Shown piece by piece: positions 1 to 8,867 of a DNA stretch of 64,000 nt. A program made the translations under genes and the position numbers. Source of the DNA: G965197555 sp965197555. Its GTDB lineage: Bacteria; Chloroflexota; Dehalococcoidia; Lucifugimonadales; UBA3495. The notes below the pieces were generated by a model. That model was not told the DNA's origin, made no database searches, and saw only the letters and a program-made list of their open reading frames with translations. Location of the stretch: positions 3,410,001 to 3,474,000 of the forward strand of contig OZ240213.1 of NCBI GenBank assembly GCA_965197555.1. Reading direction: 5' to 3'. Each line of letters starts with the position of its first letter. Positions within the stretch are counted from its first letter, which is position 1.

Positions 1-240
1 CTGGCTGATAACGATGCCACCGAGGTCGGCTCGGCCGTAAGTGACTTTTTTCCCGGCGTATCGAAGGAATTGGTCATCCGGTCGGTCGACCGTTACAAAG
101 CCCAGGACACCTGGCCACTTGAGCCCAGCCTCAACCAACCGGAATTCGAGGCCCTCCAGGACATTCTCATTGCTGCAGGGCTAGCCAGACAGCGGCAGCC
201 GTATGCCAAGGTGGTGCATGCCCAATTTGCCACAGCCTGA
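1..240 (+). CDS. ABC transporter substrate-binding protein, C-terminal fragment
   Basis: An open frame enters from the left edge in frame 1 and ends with TGA at 238-240, giving the last 79 residues of a protein. The tail has the look of NMT1/SsuA/THI5-like periplasmic binding proteins of nitrate, sulfonate or taurine type ABC importers: an Arg-Tyr segment followed by a Trp-x-x-x-Pro stretch, then a helix containing LQDILIAAGL and a final YAKVVHAQFA. Those features match the usual C-terminal helices of that family. The start, signal peptide and ligand are outside the window, so the substrate cannot be said. The assignment rests on a short segment. Confidence 0.55.
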   Translation: MADNDATEVGSAVSDFFPGVSKELVIRSVDRYKAQDTWPLEPSLNQPEFEALQDILIAAGLARQRQPYAKVVHAQFATA

Positions 241-268
241 AGAAGCCACTGCCGCCAACCAAGTGAGG

Positions 269-297
269 TTCACCGGTCCACCTGGATAGTGTAAGAT
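269..297 (+). promoter_or_regulatory. possible sigma70-type promoter for the tyrA operon
   Basis: TTCACC (269-274) and TAAGAT (292-297) are separated by 17 bases. Each hexamer matches its consensus at four of six positions. It lies about 75 bases ahead of tyrA, in the only sizeable gap before the tyrA-aroA-gmk-lipA run. No operator-like repeat stands out apart from GGTGTCACC just downstream. Confidence 0.3.
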
Positions 298-370
298 AGA
301 ATTATTGGTGTCACCAAACTTATTCGCCTAGCTCTTCCATCCCCTTTCAAGTACACCAGCGAGGTAACGA

Positions 371-1390
371 ATGGCCAGGATTGCAATAATTGGTACCGGC
401 CTCATCGGCACGTCCATGGGTCTGGCGTTGCGTCACTCTGGAATCAAAGACCTTCACGTGGTTGGTACCGATTACGACAATAGCGCCAAAGCCGGAGCCC
501 AGAAATCTGGTGGGTTTCACCGGATCGAGAACCGGCTAGCATCGGCAATACAAGACGCCGACATAGTGATGTTGGCCACCCCGGTAATGGCAATGAAGGA
601 TTTGATGGAAGCGATTGGCCCCCAACTTCCTGAAGGTTGCGTGGTCACTGATGTGGGAAGTACCAAGAAAGAGGTGTTGGATTGGGCTGAGGCGATACTC
701 CCCAGGAATGTTCCATTCGTAGGGGGTCATCCCATGGCCGGGAAAGAGACCTCCGGACCGGCCAATGCTGACGCCAACCTGTTCCGTGGCAAGCCATATT
801 GCATCATTCCTGGCTCCAGAGCAGGACAGCAATCAGTATCGGTAGTGACCACCATAGCGGAAGCCATTGGTGCCAATCCCTTTTTCATTGGTCTCCATGA
901 GCACGATAGCTTTGTTGCCGCGGTCAGCCATCTGCCCTTCATACTATCGGTAGCCTTGGTGGGGTGCACGTCGAAGAGCGCCAATTGGGGCGACATCGCC
1001 CAGTTGGCGTCCACCGGCTACCGGGACCTAACTCGGCTGGCCTCGGGAGACCCAATTATGCACCGGGATATTTGTGTCAGTAACCCAGAGCCGATTGTGG
1101 CTTGGATCGATGCCTTTATTCGGGAACTCTACGACATGCGGAAGGTGTTAACCGGCGAGGATGGGAGTTTGAATGGAGACGCCGTGCAACTAATGTTCGA
1201 GCAGGCTTCTCTAGCCCGGGAGCAGTGGCTGGCCGGATCAGTGAACTCGATGAACCCGGGAGTCAACTCTATCTCACAGATACCCTCCTTCGCTGAAAAC
1301 ATGGGCCAAATGCTCATCGGCACCAAGCTAATGGAAAAGCAGAAAGAGCTATTCGGCTGGGGGCGGGAGGAAGGCCGCAAGAAGAAATGA
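371..1390 (+). CDS. tyrA: prephenate dehydrogenase
   Basis: Catalyses NAD(P)-dependent oxidative decarboxylation of prephenate to 4-hydroxyphenylpyruvate, the committed step to tyrosine, in the cytosol. The 339-residue protein begins with a Rossmann fold whose GTGLIGTSMG is at residues 8-17. It then has the family signature GGHPMAGKETSG near residues 118-129, which carries the conserved His, and SHLPFILSVAL near 188. There is no obvious C-terminal ACT domain, so feedback control by tyrosine through ACT is unlikely. The ATG is preceded by GAGGT at a good distance. aroA follows after 59 bases in the same direction, so the two aromatic amino acid genes are probably co-transcribed. Confidence 0.9.
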   Translation: MARIAIIGTGLIGTSMGLALRHSGIKDLHVVGTDYDNSAKAGAQKSGGFHRIENRLASAIQDADIVMLATPVMAMKDLMEAIGPQLPEGCVVTDVGSTKKEVLDWAEAILPRNVPFVGGHPMAGKETSGPANADANLFRGKPYCIIPGSRAGQQSVSVVTTIAEAIGANPFFIGLHEHDSFVAAVSHLPFILSVALVGCTSKSANWGDIAQLASTGYRDLTRLASGDPIMHRDICVSNPEPIVAWIDAFIRELYDMRKVLTGEDGSLNGDAVQLMFEQASLAREQWLAGSVNSMNPGVNSISQIPSFAENMGQMLIGTKLMEKQKELFGWGREEGRKKK

Positions 1391-1449
1391 CTTAGTGTTC
1401 CGTCGTCCCCGTCACCCACCGCGGTATCCGATACAGCAGAAGATATCTC

Positions 1450-2739
1450 TTGCAACGAACCATCTACCCTCCCATCTCGCTACAGGGCACGGTCAACGTC
1501 CCCGGAGACAAGTCCATTTCCCACCGGGCGTTGATATTGAACGCCATCGCACGCGGGAGCGCCTTGGTCACCGGTCTCTCCAGCGGCGAGGATGTATCCT
1601 CGACAATGGGGTGCCTACGCGCCATGGGAGTGAACATAGATGCTAGCAACGACCTAGGCGCATTTGAAGTCCATGGAATGGCGGAAGGGCTGAGAGAGCC
1701 TGAAGACATTCTGGATGCTGGGAACAGCGGAACGTCTATGCGGCTTTTGTCCGGCCTCCTGGCTTCTCAATCATTTGCGTCAATCTTAACCGGCGACACA
1801 TCGCTGCGTTCTCGTCCTATGGGCAGAATAATTGAGCCTCTGAAACAGATGGGAGCGCAGATCATCGGCCGTCAAGGCGATAGTCTGGCACCATTGTCCA
1901 TTCGCGGAGGGACCTTAGAAGGCATCCACTACTCTATGCCGGTGGCCAGCGCCCAAGTTAAGTCCAGCATCATGCTGGCTGGCCTGGCAGCTAGAGGGGA
2001 GACGACGATTCACCAGCCGGCCCTCTCCCGGGACCATACCGAACGGATGATATCCGCCATGGGGGCAAAAGTAGAGTCCGATGGGCTAACCCTCGTAGTC
2101 CATCCGGCTAGGTTGAACAGCGTGGACATTGAAGTTCCGGGTGACATCAGCTCTGCGGCCTTCTGGCTGGTGGCCGGGTTATGTCATCCCAACGCCCGGG
2201 TCCGAGTTCGGGGCGCCGGCCTTAATCCCAGCCGGACCGGGATCATTGAAGCACTTGAAGCGATGGGTGTTGGCGATGCACTACGCTTGGTTGACGAACG
2301 GAACGTTGGGGGGGAGCCTGTAGCCGACATTGAAGTGACCTCTACCGGGCTCAAAGGGGTAGAGATAGGTGGGGACATGGTGCCCCGGGTGATCGACGAA
2401 ATCCCTGTCTTGGCGGTGGCCGCTTGCTTCGCCGAAGGAACGACGACAATCCGAGATGCGGCGGAACTCAGGGTCAAGGAATCGGACCGGATCGAGACCA
2501 CCGTCTCCGAGCTATCTCGATTAGGAGCTAAGATCGAAGCCCGAGAAGACGGGATGGTGATCCATGGTACCGGCCTTCTAAGGGGAGGCCGCTGCGGCAG
2601 CCACGGCGACCACCGCTTGGCCATGTCGCTGGCGGTTGCGGGACTCCTGGCCCAGGGAGAGACTACCATAGACGATGCTGAAGTTGCTTCCGTGTCCTAT
2701 CCGGACTTCTGGCAACATCTGGCGCTTCTCACTAAATAA
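1450..2739 (+). CDS. aroA: 3-phosphoshikimate 1-carboxyvinyltransferase (EPSP synthase)
   Basis: Transfers enolpyruvyl from PEP to shikimate-3-phosphate in the shikimate pathway. The 429-residue length is standard. Visible family motifs are GDKSISHRALIL near residue 18 (the Lys-Ser-x-x-His-Arg start of domain 1), GNSGTSMRLLSG near 94, RPMGRIIEPL near 121 and KESDRI near 339. The GNSGTS form differs from the GNAGTAMR of enterobacterial enzymes and is closer to Gram-positive and cyanobacterial types. Glyphosate behaviour cannot be told from this. The start is a TTG with only a weak AGAAGA upstream; there is no better ATG before the conserved N-terminus. It sits between tyrA and gmk. Confidence 0.93.
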   Translation: MQRTIYPPISLQGTVNVPGDKSISHRALILNAIARGSALVTGLSSGEDVSSTMGCLRAMGVNIDASNDLGAFEVHGMAEGLREPEDILDAGNSGTSMRLLSGLLASQSFASILTGDTSLRSRPMGRIIEPLKQMGAQIIGRQGDSLAPLSIRGGTLEGIHYSMPVASAQVKSSIMLAGLAARGETTIHQPALSRDHTERMISAMGAKVESDGLTLVVHPARLNSVDIEVPGDISSAAFWLVAGLCHPNARVRVRGAGLNPSRTGIIEALEAMGVGDALRLVDERNVGGEPVADIEVTSTGLKGVEIGGDMVPRVIDEIPVLAVAACFAEGTTTIRDAAELRVKESDRIETTVSELSRLGAKIEAREDGMVIHGTGLLRGGRCGSHGDHRLAMSLAVAGLLAQGETTIDDAEVASVSYPDFWQHLALLTK

Positions 2740-2789
2740 CCGCCCGGCATCCGCTGGAAGCATTGTTGCCGGTTTGCTGAGTCCGATCC

Positions 2790-3440
2790 TTGCCTAGCTT
2801 TCCCAACAGCGAGCGTTTAGTGCAGGACATTCCGGAGTCAAATCCAGCAGCCCCTCTCCTGGTAATCCTCTCCGGACCGTCGGGTGTAGGAAAAGACACC
2901 GCTCTGGCCAGACTGAAAGTCCTGGACCGCCCATGGCATTTCGTAGTGACTGCCACGACCCGGCCACAGAGGCCGGATGAGCAAGACGGGGTGGACTATA
3001 TTTTTCTCGATACCGAGACGTTCCTAAAAATGAAAGAGCGGGATGAGTTCCTGGAGTACGCGGAGGTCTACGGCAGGTGGTACGGCGTTCCGCGCAGCCA
3101 GGTGCGACAGGGGCTTGAGTCAGGGCAGGATGTAATCCTCAAGATAGACGTCCAAGGTGCGGAGACAGTACGGGTTCTAGCCCCCGAGGCCGTGTCCATT
3201 TTCATGGTCCCGGGCGATTTTCACGAGCTGAGCTCCAGACTGGCAGAACGGACCACGGAAAGCTCACCGGAGATGGAACTTCGCCTTCGAATGGCCAGGC
3301 AGGAGTTAGACCGGGTCCGTGAATTTGATTACCGGGTAGTCAACCGGCATGGGCAGCTAGACCAGGTTATTTCCGACATCGACGCAATCATCGCTGCGGA
3401 GAAGTGCCGCGTAGTTCCAAGAATGGTCCAATTGCTCTGA
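2790..3440 (+). CDS. gmk: guanylate kinase
   Basis: Phosphorylates GMP to GDP with ATP. The P-loop is LSGPSGVGKDT. It is followed by the GMP-binding region, with TTRPQRPDEQDGVDY and the EYAEVYGRWYG segment, and by KIDVQGAETV, all in the usual order. The TTG at 2790 gives 216 residues. A GTG at 2820, in frame and just ahead of the kinase core, would give 206, closer to the family norm. Neither start has a strong ribosome site, so the true start is uncertain. It lies 50 bases after aroA and is followed by lipA. Confidence 0.92.
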   Translation: MPSFPNSERLVQDIPESNPAAPLLVILSGPSGVGKDTALARLKVLDRPWHFVVTATTRPQRPDEQDGVDYIFLDTETFLKMKERDEFLEYAEVYGRWYGVPRSQVRQGLESGQDVILKIDVQGAETVRVLAPEAVSIFMVPGDFHELSSRLAERTTESSPEMELRLRMARQELDRVREFDYRVVNRHGQLDQVISDIDAIIAAEKCRVVPRMVQLL

Positions 3441-3497
3441 TTGAGCTGGCATCGTGCTATGATGGAAAGTAACAACCCCGTGGTTCGCGGAGAACAA

Positions 3498-4385
3498 ATG
3501 GCCCAGGAAACGAAAAAGCCCGCCGCCAGGCCCAGGTTGCCGGAGTGGCTGAAAGTTCAGGTACCGGGCTCACCCCGCTACATCGAGCTTAAAAACCTGA
3601 TGCGGGACAATCAGTTGCACACGGTGTGCGAGGAGGCCCATTGCCCCAACATTGGTGAGTGCTGGGGCAGAGGGACGGCTACGTTCATGATCCTGGGCGA
3701 TATCTGCACCCGCCGCTGCCACTACTGCGCTGTAACCACAGGCCGCCCCTTGGGCATTGACCTCCAAGAGCCCGCTCGCCTGGCTGAGACGGTCAAGAAG
3801 ATGGGTCTGCGCTATTGCGTCATCACCTCAGTGAACCGGGACGATCTAGCCGACGGTGGCGCCTACATATTTGCTTCCTGCATTAACAGGATCCGCCAGG
3901 AAGTCCCGGGCTGCCGCGTCGAAGTCCTGATTCCGGACTTCGCCGGGTCTTGGGAAGCGCTGCGAAAAGTGATTGACGCCCGGCCTGATGTTCTCAACCA
4001 TAATATCGAGTCCTCCAAGCGGGTATTCCCTAGAGTGCGTCCCAAAGGCGACTATCAACTGTCTCTGGCCCTGCTGGCCAAAACCAAGGAGTTTGATCCC
4101 AATAGGGTTACAAAATCCGGCATTATCGTGGGGATGGGGGAGACGACAGAAGAAGTCGTGGAGACGATGCGGGACTTACGAGCCGTGGATTGCGACCTGC
4201 TTACCATCGGCCAATATTTACGCCCATCCAGCAAGCATCACCCCATCGACCGGTTCTACACGCCGACAGAGTTTGCCGAGCTCGGCGCCATCGGCAAAGA
4301 ATTAGGGTTCAAGCACGTCGCCTCAGGGCCCTTGGTCCGCAGCTCCTACCACGCCGACGAACAACACGACGCAGCTACGTTTTAG
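3498..4385 (+). CDS. lipA: lipoyl synthase
   Basis: Radical SAM enzyme that inserts two sulfurs into protein-bound octanoyl groups to make lipoyl cofactors for 2-oxoacid dehydrogenases and the glycine cleavage system. The auxiliary cluster motif CEEAHCPNIGEC lies near residue 43, the radical SAM CTRRCHYC near 73, and the characteristic C-terminal GPLVRSSYHAD is present. I chose the ATG at 3498, with GGAGA five bases upstream, because the open frame ahead of it is only the junction with gmk. This gives 295 residues, typical of LipA. lipB is not in the window. Confidence 0.95.
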   Translation: MAQETKKPAARPRLPEWLKVQVPGSPRYIELKNLMRDNQLHTVCEEAHCPNIGECWGRGTATFMILGDICTRRCHYCAVTTGRPLGIDLQEPARLAETVKKMGLRYCVITSVNRDDLADGGAYIFASCINRIRQEVPGCRVEVLIPDFAGSWEALRKVIDARPDVLNHNIESSKRVFPRVRPKGDYQLSLALLAKTKEFDPNRVTKSGIIVGMGETTEEVVETMRDLRAVDCDLLTIGQYLRPSSKHHPIDRFYTPTEFAELGAIGKELGFKHVASGPLVRSSYHADEQHDAATF

Positions 4386-4416
4386 GGGCCTTCATCCTAC
4401 CCCGTTACGTCTGGCG

Positions 4417-5484
4417 TCAAGATGTTCTTGGGTCTTGGGACAGCAACCGCCGGTAGAGCAGCAGGCTCAGGGCAAAAGGGGCCGTGTAATAGACCAACCT
4501 AAAAAGCAATGGCACCAGTACGGCCTCCTCCAAGGGCACACCCAGCAAATGATAAGCGGCAGCCATCGACCCCTCTTGGACCCCTAAGCCCCCGGGCACC
4601 ATGGACATCACTCCCAGCACCACACCAATGGCGAGTCCCACTATCACCACCGGAAGGCCGGCCTCGACTCCCAGGGCTTGAAAGCAAAACCAGACTACCA
4701 CCAGCCTAATCAGCCGGTCCGCTATCACCAGTCCGATCGCTGTTACCAATGCCCTCGGTTGTTGACGGATGTCTCTCAGCCCCGAACGCAGGGATGTGTC
4801 AAAGGCCACCAGCGCCGCTCCTATATCTCGCCGAACAGTCCATCGCCAAAGAGTCCTTAACAGACCCAGAGCCTTGCCTCTGACCCGCGCCTCAAAGAAA
4901 ACCACCGCAGCTAGAACGAACGCGACCCCCAGCACGCCGGTACCCAGGACAATGCCGACCACTGCTTGTCCAGGTAATGGATGGGTGACCAGAAGGAGAA
5001 CCAATCCCGCAGGTAACAGAGCAAAGAAAAGCAGGCTTTCCAGATAACCATGAAACAGCGACGGAGCAAGGGCATCGGAAGCCTTGACGCCTCGCCGGAC
5101 CATGAGGAGAAGCCTCAGGGAGTGGCCAGCCATTCCACCGACTGCCGTTATCATTGCCGAGGAGGCCAAGCCCACACGGGTCAGGTCCCACTGGCCCATG
5201 GGCACACCAAAACATCGGGTGACCCGAGCAAAGCTGTAGCTCCCGCTCAAATAGGATAGCCCCGTGCTTAGCAAAGCGAGAGGAGCCCATTCCCAGTTGG
5301 CATGACCCAGCACGACCTGCACCTCGCGCCAGTCCAGGAGCACCACCAGGACGCCCACGAGGCCCAACAGCACCACCCCGGCAGTAACCGCACGCCTCTT
5401 TCCGGCAGGCAAATCTATCCCGCTTGAGGCACACGGGTGTTCCGGAGTGCTTACCGGTGATCCCCTGATTGATGTCCCGGCCAT
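4417..5484 (-). CDS. UPF0104 / lysylphosphatidylglycerol synthase-like integral membrane protein
   Basis: A 355-residue protein with about eight hydrophobic segments beginning near residue 32. The near-C-terminal block MVPGGLGVQEGSMAA, followed by a Leu-rich helix and a Tyr-Tyr pair, is the signature of the UPF0104 (LPG synthase TM region) family. Only the membrane part is present and there is no C-terminal aminoacyltransferase domain, so aminoacylation of lipids should not be assumed; related proteins are flippase-like or glycolipid-associated. It is the last gene of a minus-strand group with the HAD phosphatase 30 bases upstream and an MBL hydrolase before that. Function is unknown. Confidence 0.75.
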   Translation of the reverse strand: MAGTSIRGSPVSTPEHPCASSGIDLPAGKRRAVTAGVVLLGLVGVLVVLLDWREVQVVLGHANWEWAPLALLSTGLSYLSGSYSFARVTRCFGVPMGQWDLTRVGLASSAMITAVGGMAGHSLRLLLMVRRGVKASDALAPSLFHGYLESLLFFALLPAGLVLLLVTHPLPGQAVVGIVLGTGVLGVAFVLAAVVFFEARVRGKALGLLRTLWRWTVRRDIGAALVAFDTSLRSGLRDIRQQPRALVTAIGLVIADRLIRLVVVWFCFQALGVEAGLPVVIVGLAIGVVLGVMSMVPGGLGVQEGSMAAAYHLLGVPLEEAVLVPLLFRLVYYTAPFALSLLLYRRLLSQDPRTS

Positions 5485-5514
5485 TATTGGATCGCCACCA
5501 ATGTCACTAGCTAC

Positions 5515-6159
5515 TTATGTCAAGTCCTCAGTAAGTTGGCTTACCCGCTCCCACTGATACCGGGGGCGAAGTTTCAACACCGATTCGCGGTCCACACAGG
5601 CCCATAGCGCCGCCGCGCTGGTGGCGCCCGCCCGGTGCGCACAATGTATGTCCTGGCGGCCGTCCCCCACGTAAACCGCCTCCTCTGGCCGGATATTCAG
5701 GGTGTCGCATACTTCGTATAGTCCCCGTGGATCGGGCTTGTATGGTCGGCCATCAGTCAGGAAGTGGGTAGAAGCCAATAGGGGTCCGATTCCAGCTTGC
5801 TCAAGCTCCGGCTCCCCAAAACTACGCCGCTTGTCGGACAATACCGCCAGCTTGAATCCCCGGTTCTTGAGAGTGGACAGCATGTCCGGAATTCCGGGGT
5901 AGAGGCCGCCCATCTCCCCAACCGCCAAGTAGTAGAAATCCAAGTAGGTGTCTTCCACTGTTTTGCGGTCCAGCGGAAAGAACCACTCCAGGTGCTCCAG
6001 GAATGGCCGAGAGTACTTTGCGGCGATCTCCTCCTCTGCAGGTCGGGCTGCTCCCAGCTTATCGGCAGTGAGGTCCATCAGCCTAAGGTGGATATCCCAA
6101 CTATTCCAAAGAGTGAGGTCCCAGTCGAATATAATCGCTTTCCAACAATCGCTTTTCAA
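5515..6159 (-). CDS. HAD-superfamily hydrolase, phosphoglycolate phosphatase-like
   Basis: Cytosolic phosphatase-type HAD protein of 214 residues. Motif I is FDWDLTLWNS (Asp12 and Asp14), motif II has Ser in LSDKRRSFG, motif III has the Lys of YKPDPRG and motif IV is YVGDGRQDIHCA. A helical cap lies between motifs I and II, as in phosphoglycolate phosphatase and pyrophosphatase PpaX-like enzymes. The natural substrate is not evident. The longer open frame upstream reads through the neighbouring MBL gene and is not protein-like. I place the start at the TTG at 6157-6159, which has AGAGG six bases upstream and falls just before the catalytic strand. Confidence 0.8.
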   Translation of the reverse strand: MKSDCWKAIIFDWDLTLWNSWDIHLRLMDLTADKLGAARPAEEEIAAKYSRPFLEHLEWFFPLDRKTVEDTYLDFYYLAVGEMGGLYPGIPDMLSTLKNRGFKLAVLSDKRRSFGEPELEQAGIGPLLASTHFLTDGRPYKPDPRGLYEVCDTLNIRPEEAVYVGDGRQDIHCAHRAGATSAAALWACVDRESVLKLRPRYQWERVSQLTEDLT

Positions 6160-6232
6160 AGAAGCCTCTGAGAAGGATCTTTTTCGCCCACCTTCAGGTT
6201 GATCTGTTTGCCAGACGCCAGGAACCCGGACC

Positions 6233-7012
6233 TCAGGCGCGGTTACTCTGGCTGCGGGCTTCCGGATGGAAACCGGGAGCCATCTTCGGCGGTAACCCGA
6301 CTTCCATGGAGAACATGTCGCCGGTGCCGTCCAGGAACCCACTGATTTTGATGGTTGGAGCCTCAACCAGGTACTCGATGTTTTCGCCGTTGATTCTAAA
6401 GGGGCGGTCGTGTCCCGGATAAACCACGGGGGAGGCGTCGGCGACCTTGGCAATGCTACGCCGGGCCTCGTCCTCGCTCCAGAACACGAAGGCAGGCAAA
6501 CCCCGAGCCAAGGCACCGGCATCCGACATGGCGTCGCCGCCGATGCAGACGCGCCCTCCGGCTGTATCCACTAAAGCGCTGATATGGCCCCTGGTATGCC
6601 CCGGAGTGTCGAAAGCACCGACCCCTTCCTCGATTTGGGTCTCGTCGTTAACCGCCAACACACTGTGGGCGGTCAATGTGTCGGCAAAATACTTGGAAGT
6701 CGCGTAGTCACCCACCCTTGGGTTTCGGCTGTATTCCAGTTCCTTGGCATGGATCACAATCTCCGCGTTAGGAAACATGTCGGTATTCTGAGAGTGGTCC
6801 CAATGAGAATGGGTCAGTATTACTCGCTGGATGTCCGTGGGAACCAACCCATGACTCTCAAGAGTAGCAACCAACTGGTTGCGCCGCCCGAAGTGGCCCA
6901 CGTCCACCAAGGTCAGTTTTTCTCCTCTGATGAGGGTAACGGTACATAGGCCTAGAGTTGCTTGGTCTGTGTTGATGCTGAATCCTGGAAGTAGAACCTC
7001 AATTTCCGGCAT
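6233..7012 (-). CDS. metallo-beta-lactamase-fold hydrolase
   Basis: A 259-residue MBL protein with the binuclear metal motif THSHWDHSQN (HxHxDH), a later TPGHTRGH, a GGDAMS metal-ligand strand and a C-terminal YPGHD. The arrangement resembles lactonase or hydroxyacylglutathione hydrolase-like members, but the substrate cannot be inferred. The ATG has GGAGAG just upstream. It is the first gene of a minus-strand set with the HAD hydrolase (73 bases downstream) and a membrane protein, and is divergent from the amidohydrolase at 7190. The 177-base divergent gap probably holds both promoters. Confidence 0.8.
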   Translation of the reverse strand: MPEIEVLLPGFSINTDQATLGLCTVTLIRGEKLTLVDVGHFGRRNQLVATLESHGLVPTDIQRVILTHSHWDHSQNTDMFPNAEIVIHAKELEYSRNPRVGDYATSKYFADTLTAHSVLAVNDETQIEEGVGAFDTPGHTRGHISALVDTAGGRVCIGGDAMSDAGALARGLPAFVFWSEDEARRSIAKVADASPVVYPGHDRPFRINGENIEYLVEAPTIKISGFLDGTGDMFSMEVGLPPKMAPGFHPEARSQSNRA

Positions 7013-7189
7013 GATCTCTCCTCTCCGTTCCTGGGTTTCTCTGTGGGTTGATAGCTGGCTGTCGCCAACACATATTACCTGATGCGGTAAAAATGCATGT
7101 CGGTGGTAAGATTATAAAATTAGCCGGGCACTGTCGATAGTCTCCGCTCAGTGGCTTAACGAAGCTATGTCTCCGATGACGGTAAGCGA

Positions 7190-8791
7190 TTGACGAGACC
7201 ACATCCAGAAAAGAGGAATCGCTCAGGGACGGCCGACCTCCTCCTGTTAAACAGCAGGGTCTTAACCATGGAGCGGCGCCGCCCCCGTGCCCAGGCGGTG
7301 GCGATCCAAGGCGATGCCATCCTGGCCGTGGGCGACAACGCCGGGATAACCCGATTAGCCGGCGCCGATACCCGCAGGATAGACTGCCAAGGAATGGCCC
7401 TGCTTCCCGGCTTCATAGACTCCCATTGCCATTTATTGGCCTTAGCAGCATCGCTGCAAGGCGTCGATTGCGGGCCCCGATTCGTTTCCAGTATCCAGGA
7501 CCTGGAAAGAGGACTGGCGGCCCGGGCCAAGCTGACACCCACTGGTGACTGGGTTCGGGGGTTTGGCTACGACCATCTGGCCTTCGCCGACGGAAGGCAC
7601 CCTACGCGGTTCGACCTGGACCGGGCATCTTCATCCCATCCGGTACGGATCGACCACCGGAGCGGCCATGCCGTGGTGCTAAACAGCCGGGCCCTCCAAT
7701 TGGCAGGGATTGACCGGGAAACCCCTGACCCCGTCGACGGAGTGATCCACCGGAAAGAGGAGACAGGAGAACCCACAGGACTCCTTCTGGAAATGGGCGC
7801 TTTCCTCCGGCACCGAATACCCGGACTCCGGGATAATAAGCAGCGCAGTAAGGGGATCGGCCTTTTAAACGACAAGCTGTTGAGCTACGGGATTACCTCG
7901 GCCCAAGACGCCGGGCCTAACAATGATATGCAGCGGTGGGCGTTGTTCCGGGCTATGAAAGAGTCCGGGCAGTTGCTACCCCGCGTTACCATGATGGCCG
8001 GGGCAGCCCACCTAGAGGAGTTTGCGTACGGCAGCTTCCGGTGGGGACAGGGCGATCGGACGCTCCGGCTCGGCCATGCCAAAGTGATGCTGACACTAAC
8101 CACTGGGTCCCTGGACCCGGAACCTGAACACCTGAGAGCGATAATCCGCAAAGCCCGCCTGGCAGAGGTCCCTCTAGCCATCCACGCCATCGAAGAGGAG
8201 GCGGTCACCGCCGCAGCCAAAGCCCTATCGGAATCTCCCTGGGGTCTGAACCAACCGGCTGGGACTCAACAGCAACTAGACCGAATAGAACACTGCGCGG
8301 AATGTCCGCCGGCGGCTATGCGGGAAGTCCTTCGGAGCGGCGCGTTGGTGGTGACCCAGCCCGGGTTCATTTATTGGAACGGAGGCGGGTACTGGAGTCA
8401 AGTGGACTCTGAGCTAATCCACCACCTTTACCCAATAGGCGGTCTGCACCGTGCCTCGGTCACAGTGGCCTTTGGGTCAGACGCGCCGGTAATTGATCCC
8501 AACCCTTGGCCGGCGATCTACAGCGCGGTGACCCGCGGGGTTGCTGGCGGCCAACCCTTGGGACTCAAGGAACGGGTTTCGGTGGAACAGGCGCTGCGCA
8601 TGTATACGATGGGAGGAGCGGTCTCCGAGGGTACCGGCGCATTTAAGGGCTCCGTAAAAGCGGGAAAGCTGGCGGACTTGGTGCTGGTTGACGCAGACCC
8701 TACAAGCGTAGAACCCTGGCAACTGCAAAATATCGGAGCAGCCCTCACCATCTTGGGGGGCAATGTTGTCTGGGAAAGAGGCCGCGTGTGA
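7190..8791 (+). CDS. amidohydrolase family protein (YtcJ-like)
   Basis: A 533-residue member of the amidohydrolase_3 (YtcJ/N-substituted formamide deformylase-like) family. The first metal site is FIDSHCHLL near residue 81, after a beta-sandwich start LLLLNSRVLTM. Later come a His region in LAIHAIEEEAV, an EHC motif and the Asp-containing GSDAPVIDPNPW. The tail GKLADLVLVDADP is the standard closing of this superfamily. The start is TTG with only GGTAAG upstream, and no better codon precedes the conserved start. These enzymes hydrolyse C-N bonds of varied amides; the substrate here is unknown. No obvious operon partner. Confidence 0.82.
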   Translation: MTRPHPEKRNRSGTADLLLLNSRVLTMERRRPRAQAVAIQGDAILAVGDNAGITRLAGADTRRIDCQGMALLPGFIDSHCHLLALAASLQGVDCGPRFVSSIQDLERGLAARAKLTPTGDWVRGFGYDHLAFADGRHPTRFDLDRASSSHPVRIDHRSGHAVVLNSRALQLAGIDRETPDPVDGVIHRKEETGEPTGLLLEMGAFLRHRIPGLRDNKQRSKGIGLLNDKLLSYGITSAQDAGPNNDMQRWALFRAMKESGQLLPRVTMMAGAAHLEEFAYGSFRWGQGDRTLRLGHAKVMLTLTTGSLDPEPEHLRAIIRKARLAEVPLAIHAIEEEAVTAAAKALSESPWGLNQPAGTQQQLDRIEHCAECPPAAMREVLRSGALVVTQPGFIYWNGGGYWSQVDSELIHHLYPIGGLHRASVTVAFGSDAPVIDPNPWPAIYSAVTRGVAGGQPLGLKERVSVEQALRMYTMGGAVSEGTGAFKGSVKAGKLADLVLVDADPTSVEPWQLQNIGAALTILGGNVVWERGRV

Positions 8792-8867
8792 TCTAACCCT
8801 CGGGGTGGGTCCGAACGACCAATGGAGGGAGGAGCTGAGCACCGCGGTTCGCTAGATGGGAAGAAGC

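Noticed and set aside
6160..6522. N-terminal extension of the HAD protein
   Set aside because: It runs through the MBL gene in another frame and reads as Pro/Arg/Ser-rich shadow sequence.
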